Source: Chelydra serpentina
Lineage: Eukaryota > Chordata > Testudines > Chelydridae
NCBI GenBank assembly: GCA_037349315.1
Contig: JBAIAC010000057.1
Span: forward strand, 14,105,501 to 14,169,500
DNA: 64,000 nt
Reading direction: 5' to 3'
The notes beneath the pieces were generated by a model. It did no database searches. It saw nothing but the letters and a program-made list of their open reading frames with translations, and was not told the origin of the DNA. Both the position numbers and the translations under genes were made by a program. This document shows, one piece after another, positions 10,895 to 22,093 of this stretch. The stretch's first letter is position 1. Each line of letters starts with the position of its first letter.

Positions 10895-11695
10895 TCCCAG
10901 CCCCACTGACACCCGTTCCCTCCGGCTTCCCAGCCCCACTCCCAGCCCCAGCGAGACCCGTTCCCTCCGGCTTCCCAGCCCCAGCAAGACCCATTCTCTC
11001 CGGCTTCCCAGCCCCACTCCCAGCCCCAGCGAGACCCGTTCCCTCCGGCTTCCCAGCCCCACTCCCAGCCCCAGCGAGACCCGTTCTCTCCGGCTTCCCA
11101 GCCCCACTCCCAGCCCCAGCAAGACCCGTTCCCTCCGGCTTCCCAGCCCCACTCCCAGCCCCAGCAAGACCCGTTCCCTCCGGCTTCCCAGCCCCAGCGA
11201 GACCCATTCTCTCCGGCTTCCCAGCCCCACTCCCAGCCCCAGCAAGACCCGTTCCCTCCGGCTTCCCAGCCCCAGCGAGACCCATTCTCTCCGGCTTCCC
11301 AGCCCCACTCCCAGCCCCAGCAAGACCCGTTCCCTCCAGCTTCCCAGCCCCAGCGAGACCCATTCTCTCCGGCTTCCCAGCCCCACTCCCAGCCCCAGCA
11401 AGACCTGTTCCCTCCGGCTTCCCAGCCCCACTCCCAGCCCCAGCGAGACCCGTTCCCTCCAGCTTCCCAGCCCCAGCGAGACCCATTCTCTCCGGCTTCC
11501 CAGCCCCACTCCCAGCCCCAGCGAGACCCATTCCCTCCAGCTTCCCAGCCCCAGCGAGACCCATTCTCTCCGGCTTCCCAGCCCCACTCCCAGCCCCAGC
11601 AAGACCCGTTCCCTCCGGCTTCCCAGCCCCACTCCCAGCCCCAGCGAGACCCATTCCCTCCGGCTTCCCAGCCCCACTACTCACAGCCAGCGCCA
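10895..11695. repeat. VNTR of 33- and 45-bp units, about 19 copies
   Basis: Each unit carries a core GCRAGACCCGTTCCCTCCGG followed by CTTCCCAGCCCCA; 45-bp units add a CCCCACTCCCAG insert of 12 bases. Through most of the array 33- and 45-bp units alternate, giving a 78-bp higher-order dimer. Both lengths are multiples of three, so three frames stay open across the array (two on plus, one on minus, among them frames at 10677-11753, 10687-12111 and 10680-11825). Most variable sites are CpG transitions. I treat the frames as non-coding. Degenerate repeat-like sequence continues to about 11850. Confidence 0.92.
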
Positions 11696-11849
11696 CTCCC
11701 CCGGCACTTTTGCCCACAGACAGCCCCATTCCCTCCAGATCCCCCGTCCCTGAGTGGCCCCACTGCCCCTGCCCCCCAGCAGTCCAGCCCACTCCCCCAG
11801 TACCCTTGTCCTGGGCCAGCCCCACTTCTCCCAGCCCCTGGGTGGCCCA

Positions 11850-12039
11850 ACCCAGAAGGGACCATCTCCTTGGCTTATTCAGAGATTGCCAAGAATGCCA
11901 AAGGTGTTGTTCAAGGCAGCCAGGTCATAGTGACCCCAGCACCAAAGGAACTAGCTGTCAGGCAAGGCTCCCCTCGCGCTGGAACGGGACTGGCTGTGTG
12001 CTCTGGCAGGGCACCCGCACTGCTCCGCCTGTCAGCTCT
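11850..12039. other. flank of the VNTR, nothing recognised
   Basis: Non-repetitive sequence between the VNTR and the SINE tail. No feature seen. Confidence 0.4.
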
Positions 12040-12150
12040 TCGGGGCAGGGACCATCTGTCCGCTCTGCGTGTGCACAGCGCTTAGTGCCATGCGGCCTGG
12101 TCTGGGACTAGCGCCCCCAAGCGCTATGGTAACACAAGCGATAAATAACG
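12040..12150 (+). repeat. MIR-like SINE tail
   Basis: CTTCGGGGCAGGGACCATCT, then CACAGCGCTTAGTGCCATGC and GATAAATAACGATACT match the 3' tail of a reptile CORE-SINE family ('ctttggggcagggaccatct...cagcgcctagcacaatg...ataataa'). Other tails of this family are at 16931 and 22290. Confidence 0.65.
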
Positions 12151-12184
12151 ATACTCGCCCTAGAGAGACGCCTGTCAGAATAAC

Positions 12185-12295
12185 AATGCCTAACAATCCC
12201 CATTGTTCCAGATGGGGAATTAGAGGCGCAGAGAGGAAGTGACGAGAGTCACTCAGTTCCCTGCTGTAACCACTAGCCCATGCTCCTAGGCAGTG
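12185..12295 (-). repeat. MIR-like SINE body
   Basis: Read on the minus strand it has the 'gtgact..cctctctgcgcctctaattccccatctgg' block of MIR/CORE SINEs, and the head 'tagtggttacagcaggga' lies at the far end. It faces the plus-strand tail just upstream. Confidence 0.6.
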
Positions 12296-13170
12296 TGACC
12301 CTTCTGCAGGGCACACCTGCCCTCTGGCTCCAGTGGCCCAGATTCCCACCGGGCAGGGCGGGGCCCATCAGGCAGGGCCAGTCCTGCTGTCTGGTACATA
12401 CCTGAGCTTAGAGACATTTCAGCTAATTTCAGAGGCAGGTCGGAGGGACTGACGCCGGCCGGCGAGCCCAGGATGTCAGGGAGGGCGTTCCTGCGGCCAG
12501 TCCTCCCGGAGGATGCAAAGTCCAGCACAGGTTCCACCTCAGTCATGCTTCCCCTGGAAGGCACACCCAGGTCAGGCTAGAACCTCCTGCTTCCCCATCC
12601 CAAGCCAGGGGCCTGCGTGGGGAGCTCAGACCCTTTGGAGCAGGCTCGCTGACCGCTGAGCAGTGAGGGCGTTCCACCAACGGCAGGCACCAAACCTTTG
12701 CCTCTCTCTCTCCAGGCTTGGTATTCTGCCCCTGCCGGGCAGACGCACTCCCCACAGCCAACCCCCAGCCCTCGGGCACGCACAGTGCATCAGCCTCTGC
12801 CAGCGGTGGAGAGGGACTCATACCAAGATGGAGGCAGAGAAATCCTCTGTCTTCTTCACACCCCCATGCCTCGGGTGGCCACCCGGCTGGGTTTGGTCCT
12901 GCCTTGCTGGTGGCCGGGGAAACGATACCGTGCCGGCTTTTTTCCCTTGGCTGGGACCAGCCCTCCCAGTCAGATGTGCACACGCCATTTTGTAGCTGCC
13001 ACACACGTCACGTCTGCGAGTGCCTGTGCCTATTGGCCCCATTCTGGGCTACATTTAACCTGGATCGTAAGCCTCTTGGGGGCAGGGAACACACTTTAAC
13101 TTTCATCTGCACCACCAATGCCTCGGATTCTGCAGGAATACTATGCATTGGCGGTGGGTTTTTTAAACAC
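12296..13170. other. no gene recognised; possible SINE tail scrap
   Basis: GC-rich sequence. GATCGTAAGCCTCTTGGGGG at about 13063 resembles the CORE-SINE tail motif. No exon or domain seen. Confidence 0.35.
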
Positions 13171-13178
13171 ACAGGTCC

Positions 13179-13302
13179 TAGGGTGACCAGACAGCAAATG
13201 TGAAAAATCGGGACAGGGGGTGGGGGGTAATAGGAGCCTATATAAGAAAAAGACCCAAAAATCGGGACTGTCCCTATAAAGTCGGGACATCTGGTCACTT
13301 TA
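13179..13302 (+). mobile_element. 124-bp MITE, copy 1
   Basis: It begins TAGGGTGACCAGACAGCAAA and ends ACATCTGGTCACTTTA, so the termini are inverted repeats. Its length (124 bp) is identical to the copies at 23122 and 24986. The interior carries AAAAATCGGGACTGTCCCTA. Flanking octamers ACAGGTCC and GTTCCTCT do not match, so the target duplication is lost or the site is rearranged. Non-coding. Confidence 0.85.
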
Positions 13303-13855
13303 GTTCCTCTCGGGGCTGCTGCGAGGGGCGGAGAAGCAGGGTGGGGGTGGGAGAGGACGGTAAGGGGCTTCCTTGAGCTTGGCAGTACCCCCAGCCCCAG
13401 GCCTTGGCCCATCCAGGCCGTTAGTCTGTGACACTGGGAACGACTCTGGGATGCGGGCACTGGAGTGCAGAGCCCTGCCTGGCAGGGGCAGTGGGGGGCA
13501 GGGACAGCCACCATGGGGGCTGGCAGCAGGGATTGCGCTGGGGACTCCAGAGCCAGGGGATCTTTTGCTTGAACTAAAGAGCCTGGCTCTGTAGCAGGGG
13601 CTACAACGGGTTTACCTCCTCTGTGACTCGGTCCAGGAGGGGGGCTGGATTGGAAAGTGGGTAACCTGGGCTTCTGATCTCCCCTGATGGGGCAGAGACT
13701 TGGGTTTTCTCCCTACCCCATTTCCTGTCCTCAGGCGCTTTGGTGCCCGGGCTGCCACCTGGCTGGTTTTTCTAGTGCCTTGCTGGTTTCTGGTCAGACG
13801 TAATATGCCGGTGTTTTTGCTGGGTGATCTTCGCTGCCAGCCACACATGGCCGTA

Positions 13856-13990
13856 GGTGCTGGAACTAGGGGGGCTGGGGGGGCTGCCGCACCCCCTGGC
13901 TTGACGTGGTTTCCATCATACCCAGGGTTTCCAGTCGGGTTCAATGGCTCTCAGCCCCCCCCCCCCACTACACACGTTGTGCCAGCCCCC
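13856..13990. mobile_element. MITE with ends GGTGCTGGAAC / GTTGTGCCAGCC
   Basis: It starts GGTGCTGGAACTAGGGGGGC, passes GACGTGGTTTCCATCATACC and GGTTCAATGGCTCTCAGCCC, and ends GTTGTGCCAGCCCC. The ends are inverted repeats of each other. I recognise the family from turtles. No clear target duplication. Confidence 0.7.
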
Positions 13991-15639
13991 CTGTGCTCGG
14001 CACGGCTGAGCCGCCCCGCTGGCGCCCAGGTCCTGCTCTGCCTGCCTGCAGCAGCCACCAGCGATTGGGGAAGACGAGCCCTAGTCCTGCTCTGAATCCC
14101 CCCACGTCTCAAGTAGCCCCTCCCCATGGCTCCCCCCCAGTCCTGAGACCTGGCCCCGCCCACAGATCGGCCAGTTTTCCTGTGCCTCGAAGGTGGCTGC
14201 CCTAGGACTCGGGGTGTGCGTGCGGTTGCTCTAAGGGCAGGGATGGCAGGGGAGCAGTCCCAGCTTCCCCCACGGGCCCTGCCAAAGGGCCCCATCCCTG
14301 GCAGGGAAAGAGGGCAGCTCAGTCTCCTTGGCCCGGCCACTCCTCGGCCTCTCTGCTCAGATGCCCAATGAGGGGCCCAGCGGGTGCCAGCGGGGGGAGG
14401 TTTCTCTGACGGGGCCGCATGCTCACCAGGAATGGGGCCGGCCCAGCTAGGACTTTGCCGTTTGGGCTTGGCTGGGCTGAAGGTTCTCGTGGGGCTTGCA
14501 GGGCCGCCAGGAGGGGAGTGGACAGGTCAGGGTGGGCCAGGGCTCCTGGCACCGTGTGGGCATGCAGCCAGCTGCAGAGCAACCTTGCCTGCGCTGTTGA
14601 AAAGGGCACCGGGGACCAGGGCACCCGCTGAACCAGGCTTCGTCTCCCAACTCACAGCCTCCAGCTGACCGTCGCCAGGGACCCACCATTGCCAGCAGCC
14701 TGGCCTCTGTCCTGGCGCATGGTGAGTGGGTGACACTCAGCCAAGCCCACGGGGAACAGGAGCAGAGGCGCAGACTTACCTGCAGCCTTCCAAAAGGGGC
14801 AGGCTCTGTCTTGCCGAGTTCCCAGCGGCCCTGCTCGCCTGGGGTAGGCTCCCTGGGGTGGGGTCTCCCCCTCCAGACGTCCTCCAGCCTGGGGAGTGAT
14901 TTCACCAAGAGAATCTGGGGCTCAGGCCGGGGCTCGGTCCCAGCGTGACTGGCCTTTGCCCACAGAGCGACGCAGCACGGCCTGTGCAAAGAGAGAGCGA
15001 AACCCTCAGAGCCGTCCCGGGAATGCCCACGTGCCGCCCCAATGCCCTCCACGATTAACTCTCCAGCTCCCGCAGCCTGGCCTCTCTCCTCCACGCTCCA
15101 CATTCAAGGGGCAAGAGATGACTATTTTCTAGAGGCAACCCCCCCCCGCCTCCAGAGAATCTCTTTCCGTCTCGCTCCACTGCCCCCTCTCCTCTCCCAC
15201 TCCGGGGCAGGGCTCTCTGGGAGAGGCAAGGGAGGCTGTGAACGCGCTGCGTCAGGGAGAGACGGGCGCTGGCGGGGTCCGTGTGTGCCAGCCAGCGCTT
15301 ATCCTGGCAGTCAGAAAGGGTTCGGACAACGTGGACCCCCTCTTGCCCCCCGCTGGGGAGAGGGGCTGCGTCCTCGTTGCTCTGCTCCTTGCGTGGTCAC
15401 CGACGCCAGCGCAAAGTGCGTGTAAAAGGCTGCCGGCTGGGAACGGGGGTGTTTTCGCTCTGGTGTAAATGGCACACAAGGTGCGGGGTGATGGCGAATC
15501 CAGTCCTGAGTGGGGCGGGTGGGATTCCAAGCACCCCACTTCACATGCCATCTACGATCCTAGTATTGCTCCCTCTGGTATAAACTCTGCACCCCCAAGC
15601 CCTTTGGCAAGCATGAAGTGGGCTCCACCCGAATGGGCA
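13991..15639. other. no gene or repeat recognised
   Basis: GC-rich sequence with overlapping open frames on both strands (for example a 218-codon minus frame at 14447-15103). No domain, start context or conserved motif supports coding. Confidence 0.4.
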
Positions 15640-15900
15640 CTGGGTGCTAGCCACAGTGGGTGGATTTCTGTCCCCCGCAGGGCGGCGCTGAGGGGGGATG
15701 CTGGAGCCACCCCTCCCAGTGCAAAGTTCCCACGTTACGCATTAGCAAGGGTGGCATGGTACGGCATCGCCACCCGTACCGCTGTGCTGCTGCTGGCGGC
15801 AGGCGCTGCCTTCGGAGCTGGGTGGCTGGAGAGCGGCGGCTGCTGGCCGGGTTCTCAGCTCCGAAGGCAGCGCCGTCGCCAGCAGCAGCCCAGAAATAAG
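15640..15900. mobile_element. foldback MITE-like repeat
   Basis: Contains GAGCCACCCCTCCCAGTGCA and a large imperfect hairpin: 15786-15820 pairs with 15856-15889, with one substitution and one indel, around TGCTGGCGG...GGAGCTG. I recognise the family as a turtle interspersed repeat with a 'ggcagcgctgcc' fold. Outer boundaries are approximate. Confidence 0.6.
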
Positions 15901-15954
15901 GGCGGCATGTCGGGCACGGGAAGGGGTGGGGACATGGAAATGTTATTTGTTGTT

Positions 15955-16255
15955 AACAAACAAGGGAGGAAGCATGCAGGGAGGGGGGGAGTGTGCATAA
16001 GGAAGGGGATCACAGATGGGGGAAGGGGAGCATCAATAGGGGAGGGGGATCACTGATGGGGAGAGGGGAGCATGCATGGGGGCGGAGGATCACAGAGGGG
16101 GAGGTGGGGCTTGGGTAGGGGAGGAGGTCACAGAACAAGGGAAGAGGAACATGCATGGGGAAGGGATCACACAGCGAGGGGAGGCTGCATTGGGGAGGGG
16201 GGATCACCAACGGGGCAAGGGGGGCATGGATGAGGGGCCTGAACAGAGGAAGTGT
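15955..16255. repeat. minisatellite of about 41-bp units
   Basis: Degenerate units of the type GGGGATCACAGATGGGGGAA followed by GGGGAGCATCAATAGGGGA recur about seven times. It directly follows the foldback element. Confidence 0.8.
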
Positions 16256-16930
16256 GGGTGGGGGAGGAGTCCCGGACCATGCAAGGAGGAGACCGACACC
16301 CGGGGAGCGGTAACGTGCAGCCTGGTGTGGGGCACTGCGCGCCATGGGGGTGGCACAGGACGGGGGTCCGCAGCCAAGTTGGGAGCGCTGGGGATGCTGC
16401 TGCTGTGAGTGGGGCAGGCAGGCACCAGCGGACCCTGCAAGGGGTCTGGTCCTGCCGCTGTGCTAGCGGTGGGCTCGCCAGGCGCCGAGCAGAGCTATGC
16501 TGTGGGCAATGTGAGGGGTGTGGGGCTGACCTCAAGCTGCAGGTCCGGAGCCCAGGGTGGCTCCAGAGCCCTTCCCACAAAGAGGCAGTGAGGGGTCAGA
16601 GCCCTCCGGCTCCTCCGGGCCCTGTGGGGGGGGGCAGGCGAGCCTCAGTGCTCCTGTTCATGTGCCCACAAGATGTACAGTGCAGCACCCCCCCTAATTT
16701 TCTCTCTAGCCCACCTCAGCCCTCCCATGTTCCCCATCCCCTAAATCCATTCAGATACCCGCAGCCCCCCGCACATGATCACGGCACCGTCTTACCGTGA
16801 CAGCCTCATGCATGGGCACAGGCAAGCCCCGAACTCGCAGTGCCCCAGCATCCTGGGTGTTAAATGAAATCCAGAGGGAGGCTCCTCCTCGGAGCTCTCG
16901 GAGGCCCGGAGCATTGTTTCCTTATGTGCG
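16256..16930. other. no gene or repeat recognised
   Basis: GC-rich sequence; overlapping frames only. Nothing recognised. Confidence 0.4.
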
Positions 16931-17000
16931 TGTGTGTCTAGCACAACGGGCCCTGATCCCTAACAAGGGTCTCTAGACACCCCACCAGACACATAACAAC
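16931..17000 (+). repeat. MIR-like SINE tail
   Basis: GTCTAGCACAACGGGCCCTG then GGTCTCTAGACACC matches the 'cctagcacaacggggccctgat...tctaggcac' tail seen at 12040. Head absent. Confidence 0.55.
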
Positions 17001-17811
17001 GTGGGGCTCAAAACTCCTGTAGACAAAGCCAATCGCAGGGAGATGCACCACCAGCTGCGTCACAGCCCCCCCTTAGCTCAGCGAACTAAGAGGGGTGGGG
17101 TCCACAGTGCGGCATCCAGCCCCTATCCCTGCAATATGCTGAGCACCTGAGACACTAATCACAGGATCAGGCCTTTACTGAACTAGAAACATCAAAACCC
17201 TGGGAGAGCAAGAGAGTGACGGCGAGGGACGGCAGGCAGAGACGGAGAACTAGAGGCAGCTGGAAGGCTGGAGAAAACGATGGACAATGCCCCGGGAGGA
17301 AGGGTAGTGCGGATACAGGTGTGCGGCTCCGATTGCAATCATGGGCATAAATGCAGTGGATTTGGGGCCTCTGGGAAGGAAGGGGGAAGGGGTGGGACAG
17401 ACAGACAGACACACGCCCTGCCTTGCCGGGAGCAGAGCTTTTCCATCAATTGCCCGTCACTCTAATGGGCCAACATTTCCCCTGCAGCTCCTGGGAGAAA
17501 GTTGAACAGCATCAGGCTGCTAATTCACTGAGCGCTTTCTGGGCAGCGGGGGCTGGCCACTGCTCCCCGGCCGGGAATGGAAATAGCAGCATCGGCGTTT
17601 CTGCACGGCAGCGTTAATCTTCCCAATACGGCGCAGTAGGACAGGCCTTCATGTCATAGTCTCAATGTCTAGTGAACGGCGAGCCAGGGGTCTGTGCCAT
17701 TCTGGCTTCCCGCCCCAATAACCGTAACAGTGCTAATCAGAGCCAGCCAGCCTCACTGCTCTGCCAGCTGGTGCCCTTCCCTTTCTCCAGGCAAGGAGTC
17801 TGAGGGTACAT
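17001..17811. other. no gene or repeat recognised
   Basis: Nothing recognised except short purine-rich tracts. Confidence 0.4.
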
Positions 17812-18055
17812 CCACCCTGCGATTAGATACCCGCGGCCGGCCCTGCCAGCTGATTCAGGCTCACGGGGATCAGGCTATGGGTCTGTTTAACTGTGGGGTA
17901 GCTGCAGTCCGAGCTGTGGGGCCCTCCCCACTCTCAGGGTCCTAGACCCAGGCTCCAGCCCAAGCATGTCTACACCACAATTAACCAGCCCCTTAGCCCC
18001 AGTCAGCTGGCCCGGGACGGCCGCGAGTGTCGAATCTCAGTGCAGCTGGACCCAG
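17812..18055. mobile_element. palindromic MITE, 'GTACATCCACCCTGCGATTA' family
   Basis: Begins AGGGTACATCCACCCTGCGA; the second half is a rough reverse complement of the first (GGCTCCAGCCCAAGCATGTC, TCTACACCACAATTA, CAGTCAGCTGGCCCGGGACG, CCGCGAGTGTCGAATCTCAG). This long near-palindrome is a known style of turtle MITE with 'tctacac' termini. The 3' end is diverged. Confidence 0.65.
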
Positions 18056-19605
18056 AGAGTCACACGGTTTAATGCCTGAAGGGCACCAGGTCGGCCGGTA
18101 CCTCCTGTACATCACCGGCCGCCAGCTCACCCAGCCCCCGCACACTATACCCAACAACCGAAACCAGACCTAAGAGCCACCCCCCCCTTTCCTCTCCTGG
18201 TCTGATTGCAGGCGATGCCGCTGTCTGGCTCCCTCCTGGAACGCCAGGGCATGGCCCAGCCGGTGGGCATGCTGGAGGGGACAGCAACACGGGGCCATGT
18301 TGCGTGGTGGCTACCAGAGAGTGCAGGGAGCCAGCTGTCACCCAGACCCCAAAGTGTAAAGTCAGAGCACAAAGGACTACTTGAGGGGCGGGGGAGATTT
18401 CTCAATGTGACCTGGACCAGTCAGAGCTGCTGGTGCATAAGAACGGTATCCAGGCCCCTCCAGCCCCTCCCATCTGGGGATCTCAACGCACCACATAAAC
18501 ATTCTCCCAGCACCGCCATACGGTGAGGCAGTGCTCCTCTCCCCGTGTTACAGCTGTGGGGACCGAGGGCAAGATCCACTCACCTACATTGCCAGGTACT
18601 AAAGGGCATCTGTAGGAAATAACACAGCACGAGGCCTGTATGGGCTAGCAGGAGACACATGGTCCAAACCCACTGTCAGTTTCACAGCGTCGGATCCTTT
18701 GTGTGGTTGCTGCTCAGAAGCTGGCTCTGATCGGGTATTGGGTGCCAGACCCTGATAATGGAGGGGCGTCTGCAACCACCTCACGCCAAGTACCTTTGCT
18801 CGCCTCCTTCAAATCCCTTCCCTTAGCCGCCCCCTGCAGCATCAGGGAGATTACGATAGGGCAGATGAGGCTGACTGCTAACAATGCACCAGGCTTTAAT
18901 GCTCCAAACTTTCCAGCTCCTGGGCTATATTTAGAACTGCCACTAGACTCACACGGGGCCAATGTTTCTCTAAGACTAGGTCGACGCTCCGAGCCAGGCG
19001 TGTGACTCCCAGCTCACGCAGACACGCTCGTGAGCAGAAATGCTAAAAATAGTGGACAGGAGACAGCGGCGGCGGCACGGACTCGCCGCCCCATGTACAT
19101 ACCCATGGGGTGCAGGCAGCTTTGGATTCCCCGCCAGTGCTACTGCAGAACCTTCCCCACATCCTCAGGTCCTGCTACTGCACCTCGGGACACAACGCTG
19201 CTGACGGCGGGCGAGTCACCGCCCCAGTCCAGCTCCCTCCCCCAGAGGGGAACAGGGATGGAAACTGTGAACACCAACATCCCCGGTCCCTGAGACGCTG
19301 CCTCTGGACACGCACGGCGGCAGCTCTGCTAAGTGAGACCGGGCCATTCTCCAAGCAGGCCAGTCAGTCTCTAGAGCTGCCAGGGGCAGCTGGCTGCTCC
19401 TTCTCCGTTGTCTTTAAAAAACCATCGCAGGGAGGTGGTTCGTTTGGGGGCGTGTCTAAGAGACTGTTGGAAAGTGGCCTTCCTGGTACCATCAGCCCCA
19501 CAAGTTCCCAAATCATACGCCAGGCCCCACAAGCATGAGATTGGATTACGTAGTAATTGGGGGGTTATTTTTCTTTGCCGTTTGGTTTTGGAGCTTTGAG
19601 GGCAC
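18056..19605. other. no gene or repeat recognised
   Basis: Mixed sequence. No RNA gene, exon-like domain or transposon end recognised. Confidence 0.4.
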
Positions 19606-19782
19606 ACTCATGTCATGTTTTCAAGCTTTTCCCACCAACATGGGGCAGGGGCTAGAAACTTCTTTTTAAAAAAAAACGAAAGTTGAGCTTCTCGTGTAAT
19701 CACATGACTCCAGGAGCTGGGGCTTTATGAAATAAACCAGATTTCACAAGACTTATGATAGCATCAGGTGAATTGGCAACAC
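19606..19782 (+). mobile_element. MITE 3' portion ending ATTGGCAACAC
   Basis: Contains GCTAGAAACTTC, a poly-A-like tract, GTAATCACATGACTCCAGGA and GCTGGGGCTTTATGAAATAA and ends GAATTGGCAACAC. A nearly complete copy is at 42354-42668, with fragments at 25570 and 47797. The 5' terminus is missing. Confidence 0.65.
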
Positions 19783-20867
19783 CCGTGTCCCAGCCGAACT
19801 TATGGGACACTGCACAACAGCCTAATATAAACGGACTGTCTAATTCCCCAGTCTCTGCAGGGCCCTTGTGGGATTTTCCTCAACGTACCTAGGTGTCTCC
19901 AGGGGAACATGGCCAACTCCATCCCTTTATCCTCGTTGTCGGTGGCATTAAGTGATAACTGCTCTGTCCTGAAGAGCACAGGGACATCTCTGCATGCGTG
20001 AGTGTCTCAGGAACAAAGGTTCATGCAATAACCTGCCGGCCCCGCATCCAGCCCCCAAGGTGCCTCCTTCTCCAGTGCCCATGCAATGAACCCGTGGGCG
20101 CAGGGAGCTGGAACCGGCCCCAGGGGCTCCTTTGCCGAGTGTCTGGGAAGGATGCTCACTTCATTAGGATAAGGGGCACCATCAGCGCCAGCCTGGTAAT
20201 TACCCAGTGGTAGCATGAAAGAAAATGAGCCTTCTTAGAGCAGACAGATGGTGAACTAGATAAAGGTGGCAGACTCATTAATTTCCCATCCCCAGCCCTG
20301 CTGCCCCAGCTGCTGCTGGCACCAGGATGCCCAGCGACGCGGACGCTCGTCACGCGGAAGGTTTGATCGATCGCCTGCAGTCAGGGTGAACCGAGCTCCA
20401 CGCTTACACGGGCAGTCAGACTGCTGCAGCCCCTGCTTTGTTATTGTAGGGTTCCTTGTGGGAGCTGGGCTGGGCACACGGCTTTGCTACGCGGGCGCTG
20501 GGCTGGCATGCTGCTTTGGGACCGCAGGGCTGGCCGTGGGCCCTGGGCTCAGCAGCTTTGTGCTGCTAACGCTGAGCTGAAATTATGCAATGAAGCAGTG
20601 GACTGTCCCCTTCCGAAGCCAGGCTCACCCCTCTACTGTGGGGCCTGGGGAGGTGGGACGAGGAAGTGGATGAGCAGCAGCTGACATGGGGCACTGGTAG
20701 TTGGACTCAGGGCATAGGAGGGGACAGGGCTGTTATCTGAGGGGAGGCTGGCAGGAGGCGTGAATTAGCAGCTCTGACAATGGCCTGTTTGCTGTCTGTC
20801 ACTGGGTGCCGGCCATTCTTCTAGGACAAGAAGGAATCGGCTGGGTTCGCACCAAGGGAGATTTCGA
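19783..20867. other. no gene or repeat recognised
   Basis: Nothing recognised. Short overlapping frames only. Confidence 0.4.
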
Positions 20868-21061
20868 TTGGAGGTTCGGAAAAACAGTCTAACTTTGAGG
20901 CTAGTTCAGCACAGGAACAGGTTCCCCCGGGAGGCGGAACTAATGCGGCCTTGGAGGGTTTTAAGAACAGGTTGGACAAACTCCTGTCAGAGATGGTCTA
21001 GGTTTACCTGGTCCTGCCTCTGTGCAGGGATGACCTCTCGAGCGGGTCCCATCCTGCCCTG

Positions 21062-21063
<2 letters not shown>
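20868..21063 (+). mobile_element. older CR1 LINE 3' end
   Basis: Diverged CR1 of a different subfamily from the copy at 8926: AAGAACAGGTTGGACAAACT, CCTGTCAGAGATGGTCTAGG and TTTACCTGGTCCTGCCTCTG precede GATGACCTCTCGAG. The terminal repeats are replaced by the (TG)n tract that follows. Confidence 0.8.

Positions 21064-21064
<1 letters not shown>

Positions 21065-21104
<40 letters not shown>
21065..21104. repeat. (TG)20 microsatellite
   Basis: Uninterrupted TG dinucleotides directly after the CR1 3' end; the run is long enough to be polymorphic. Confidence 0.95.
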
Positions 21105-21310
21105 TTAGGTGCAATAGGAATTCAAGGGCATCACTCTGGACCCTCTAAAATTTTCAGAGTCCTAAGGCCAGGGCAGACAGGTTGGGCCTCCCAGGACAGA
21201 CAGGCTGCCCGCAGTGCTCCCAAAGTGCCCTGACAGCTGCTGTCGCTGGGCCGTCACATGAGGAGTGGAGCGGACAAGCAGCAGAGTCGTGGACTCGCTC
21301 ACAAAAGGCA

Positions 21311-21443
21311 CCTGGACGGGATGGGGCTGTGCGTTGGGGCTCAGGCCTGGTCTACACCTAAAACGTAGGTCGACCTAGCTACATTGCTCAGGGCTGTGAA
21401 AAACGCAGACCAGGCCCCAACGCACAGCCCCATCCCATCCAGG
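21311..21443. repeat. inverted duplication with arms of about 37-43 bp
   Basis: 21311-21353 and 21407-21443 are reverse complements apart from one substitution (GGACGGG / GGATGGG) and a small insertion in the left arm. Most of the left arm lies outside the MITE while the right arm lies inside it. Confidence 0.9.
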
Positions 21444-21602
21444 TTCCTCAAATTGGAGACACAGGCTGGCAGAAGAATTCTTCTATGGACCTGGCTACTG
21501 CCTCTCGAGGGGGTGGATTTACTGCAGCGACAGGGAAAACCCCTTCTGTCTACACTACAGCGGAGTAGCCTCAGCGGAGCACATGGAGTGTAGACATACC
21601 CA
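21347..21602. mobile_element. 'GGTCTACAC...GTGTAGACATACC' MITE, rearranged
   Basis: Begins GGTCTACACCTAAAACGTAG with GTCGACCTAGCTACATTGCT, continues with GAAGAATTCTTCTATGGACC and GCAGCGACAGGGAAAACCCC, and ends GAGTGTAGACATACCC. The central part expected from other copies is replaced by an inverted copy of the left flank. Confidence 0.7.
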
Positions 21603-22093
21603 CAGTCTCCTCCCAGAACTGCCTTTACAGAGTCAACACAGCTCAAGAAACTCCCCAGGCCACAGCATTTGAGGAACGAAACCTTCTGCTTTCCAAGACG
21701 GACGTAAGCCTCTCAATTTCCCTCCAGAGGCAGAGCAGAGCCAGCACTCGGCTATAACATCTCTAAAGGGGATTCATTATTGAGGCTGCTGGCCACGGAG
21801 AGACCCTGTGGTGCTCTCGACTCCAGACTGACCTGTGCTGCCTAGTGTCTCTGTCCAGGGTCTCCCTGACCTGGGCAGTCACGAATTGAACTGCTGATTA
21901 CAATATACACCCAAACATCCCTTTTTCTCTACACAGAACCTGCTCAGGACCAGTTATTGCTCTGTTTCTGGTGTTAAATGACTTGATCCTAACCGAAGAC
22001 TGGCACAACAGGACACTTACAGACAGACACAATAGCCAGGAGACCCTTTGTCTCCATTACTACTAGCTGTACTTGCAGAGGCAGGTAACTCAG
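21603..22093. other. no gene or repeat recognised
   Basis: Nothing recognised. Confidence 0.4.

Noticed and set aside
10895..11695. CRISPR-like array of regular repeats
   Set aside because: There are no unique spacers, units abut each other, and the genome is a vertebrate.
10687..12111. 474-codon Pro-rich open frame (with companions at 10677-11753 and 10680-11825)
   Set aside because: Three frames on both strands are open through the same VNTR because its periods are multiples of three and the units lack stops. Variation is of CpG type, and no start context or domain supports coding.
13171..13310. 8-bp target duplication around the first 124-bp MITE
   Set aside because: ACAGGTCC and GTTCCTCT do not match, so no duplication is claimed for this copy.
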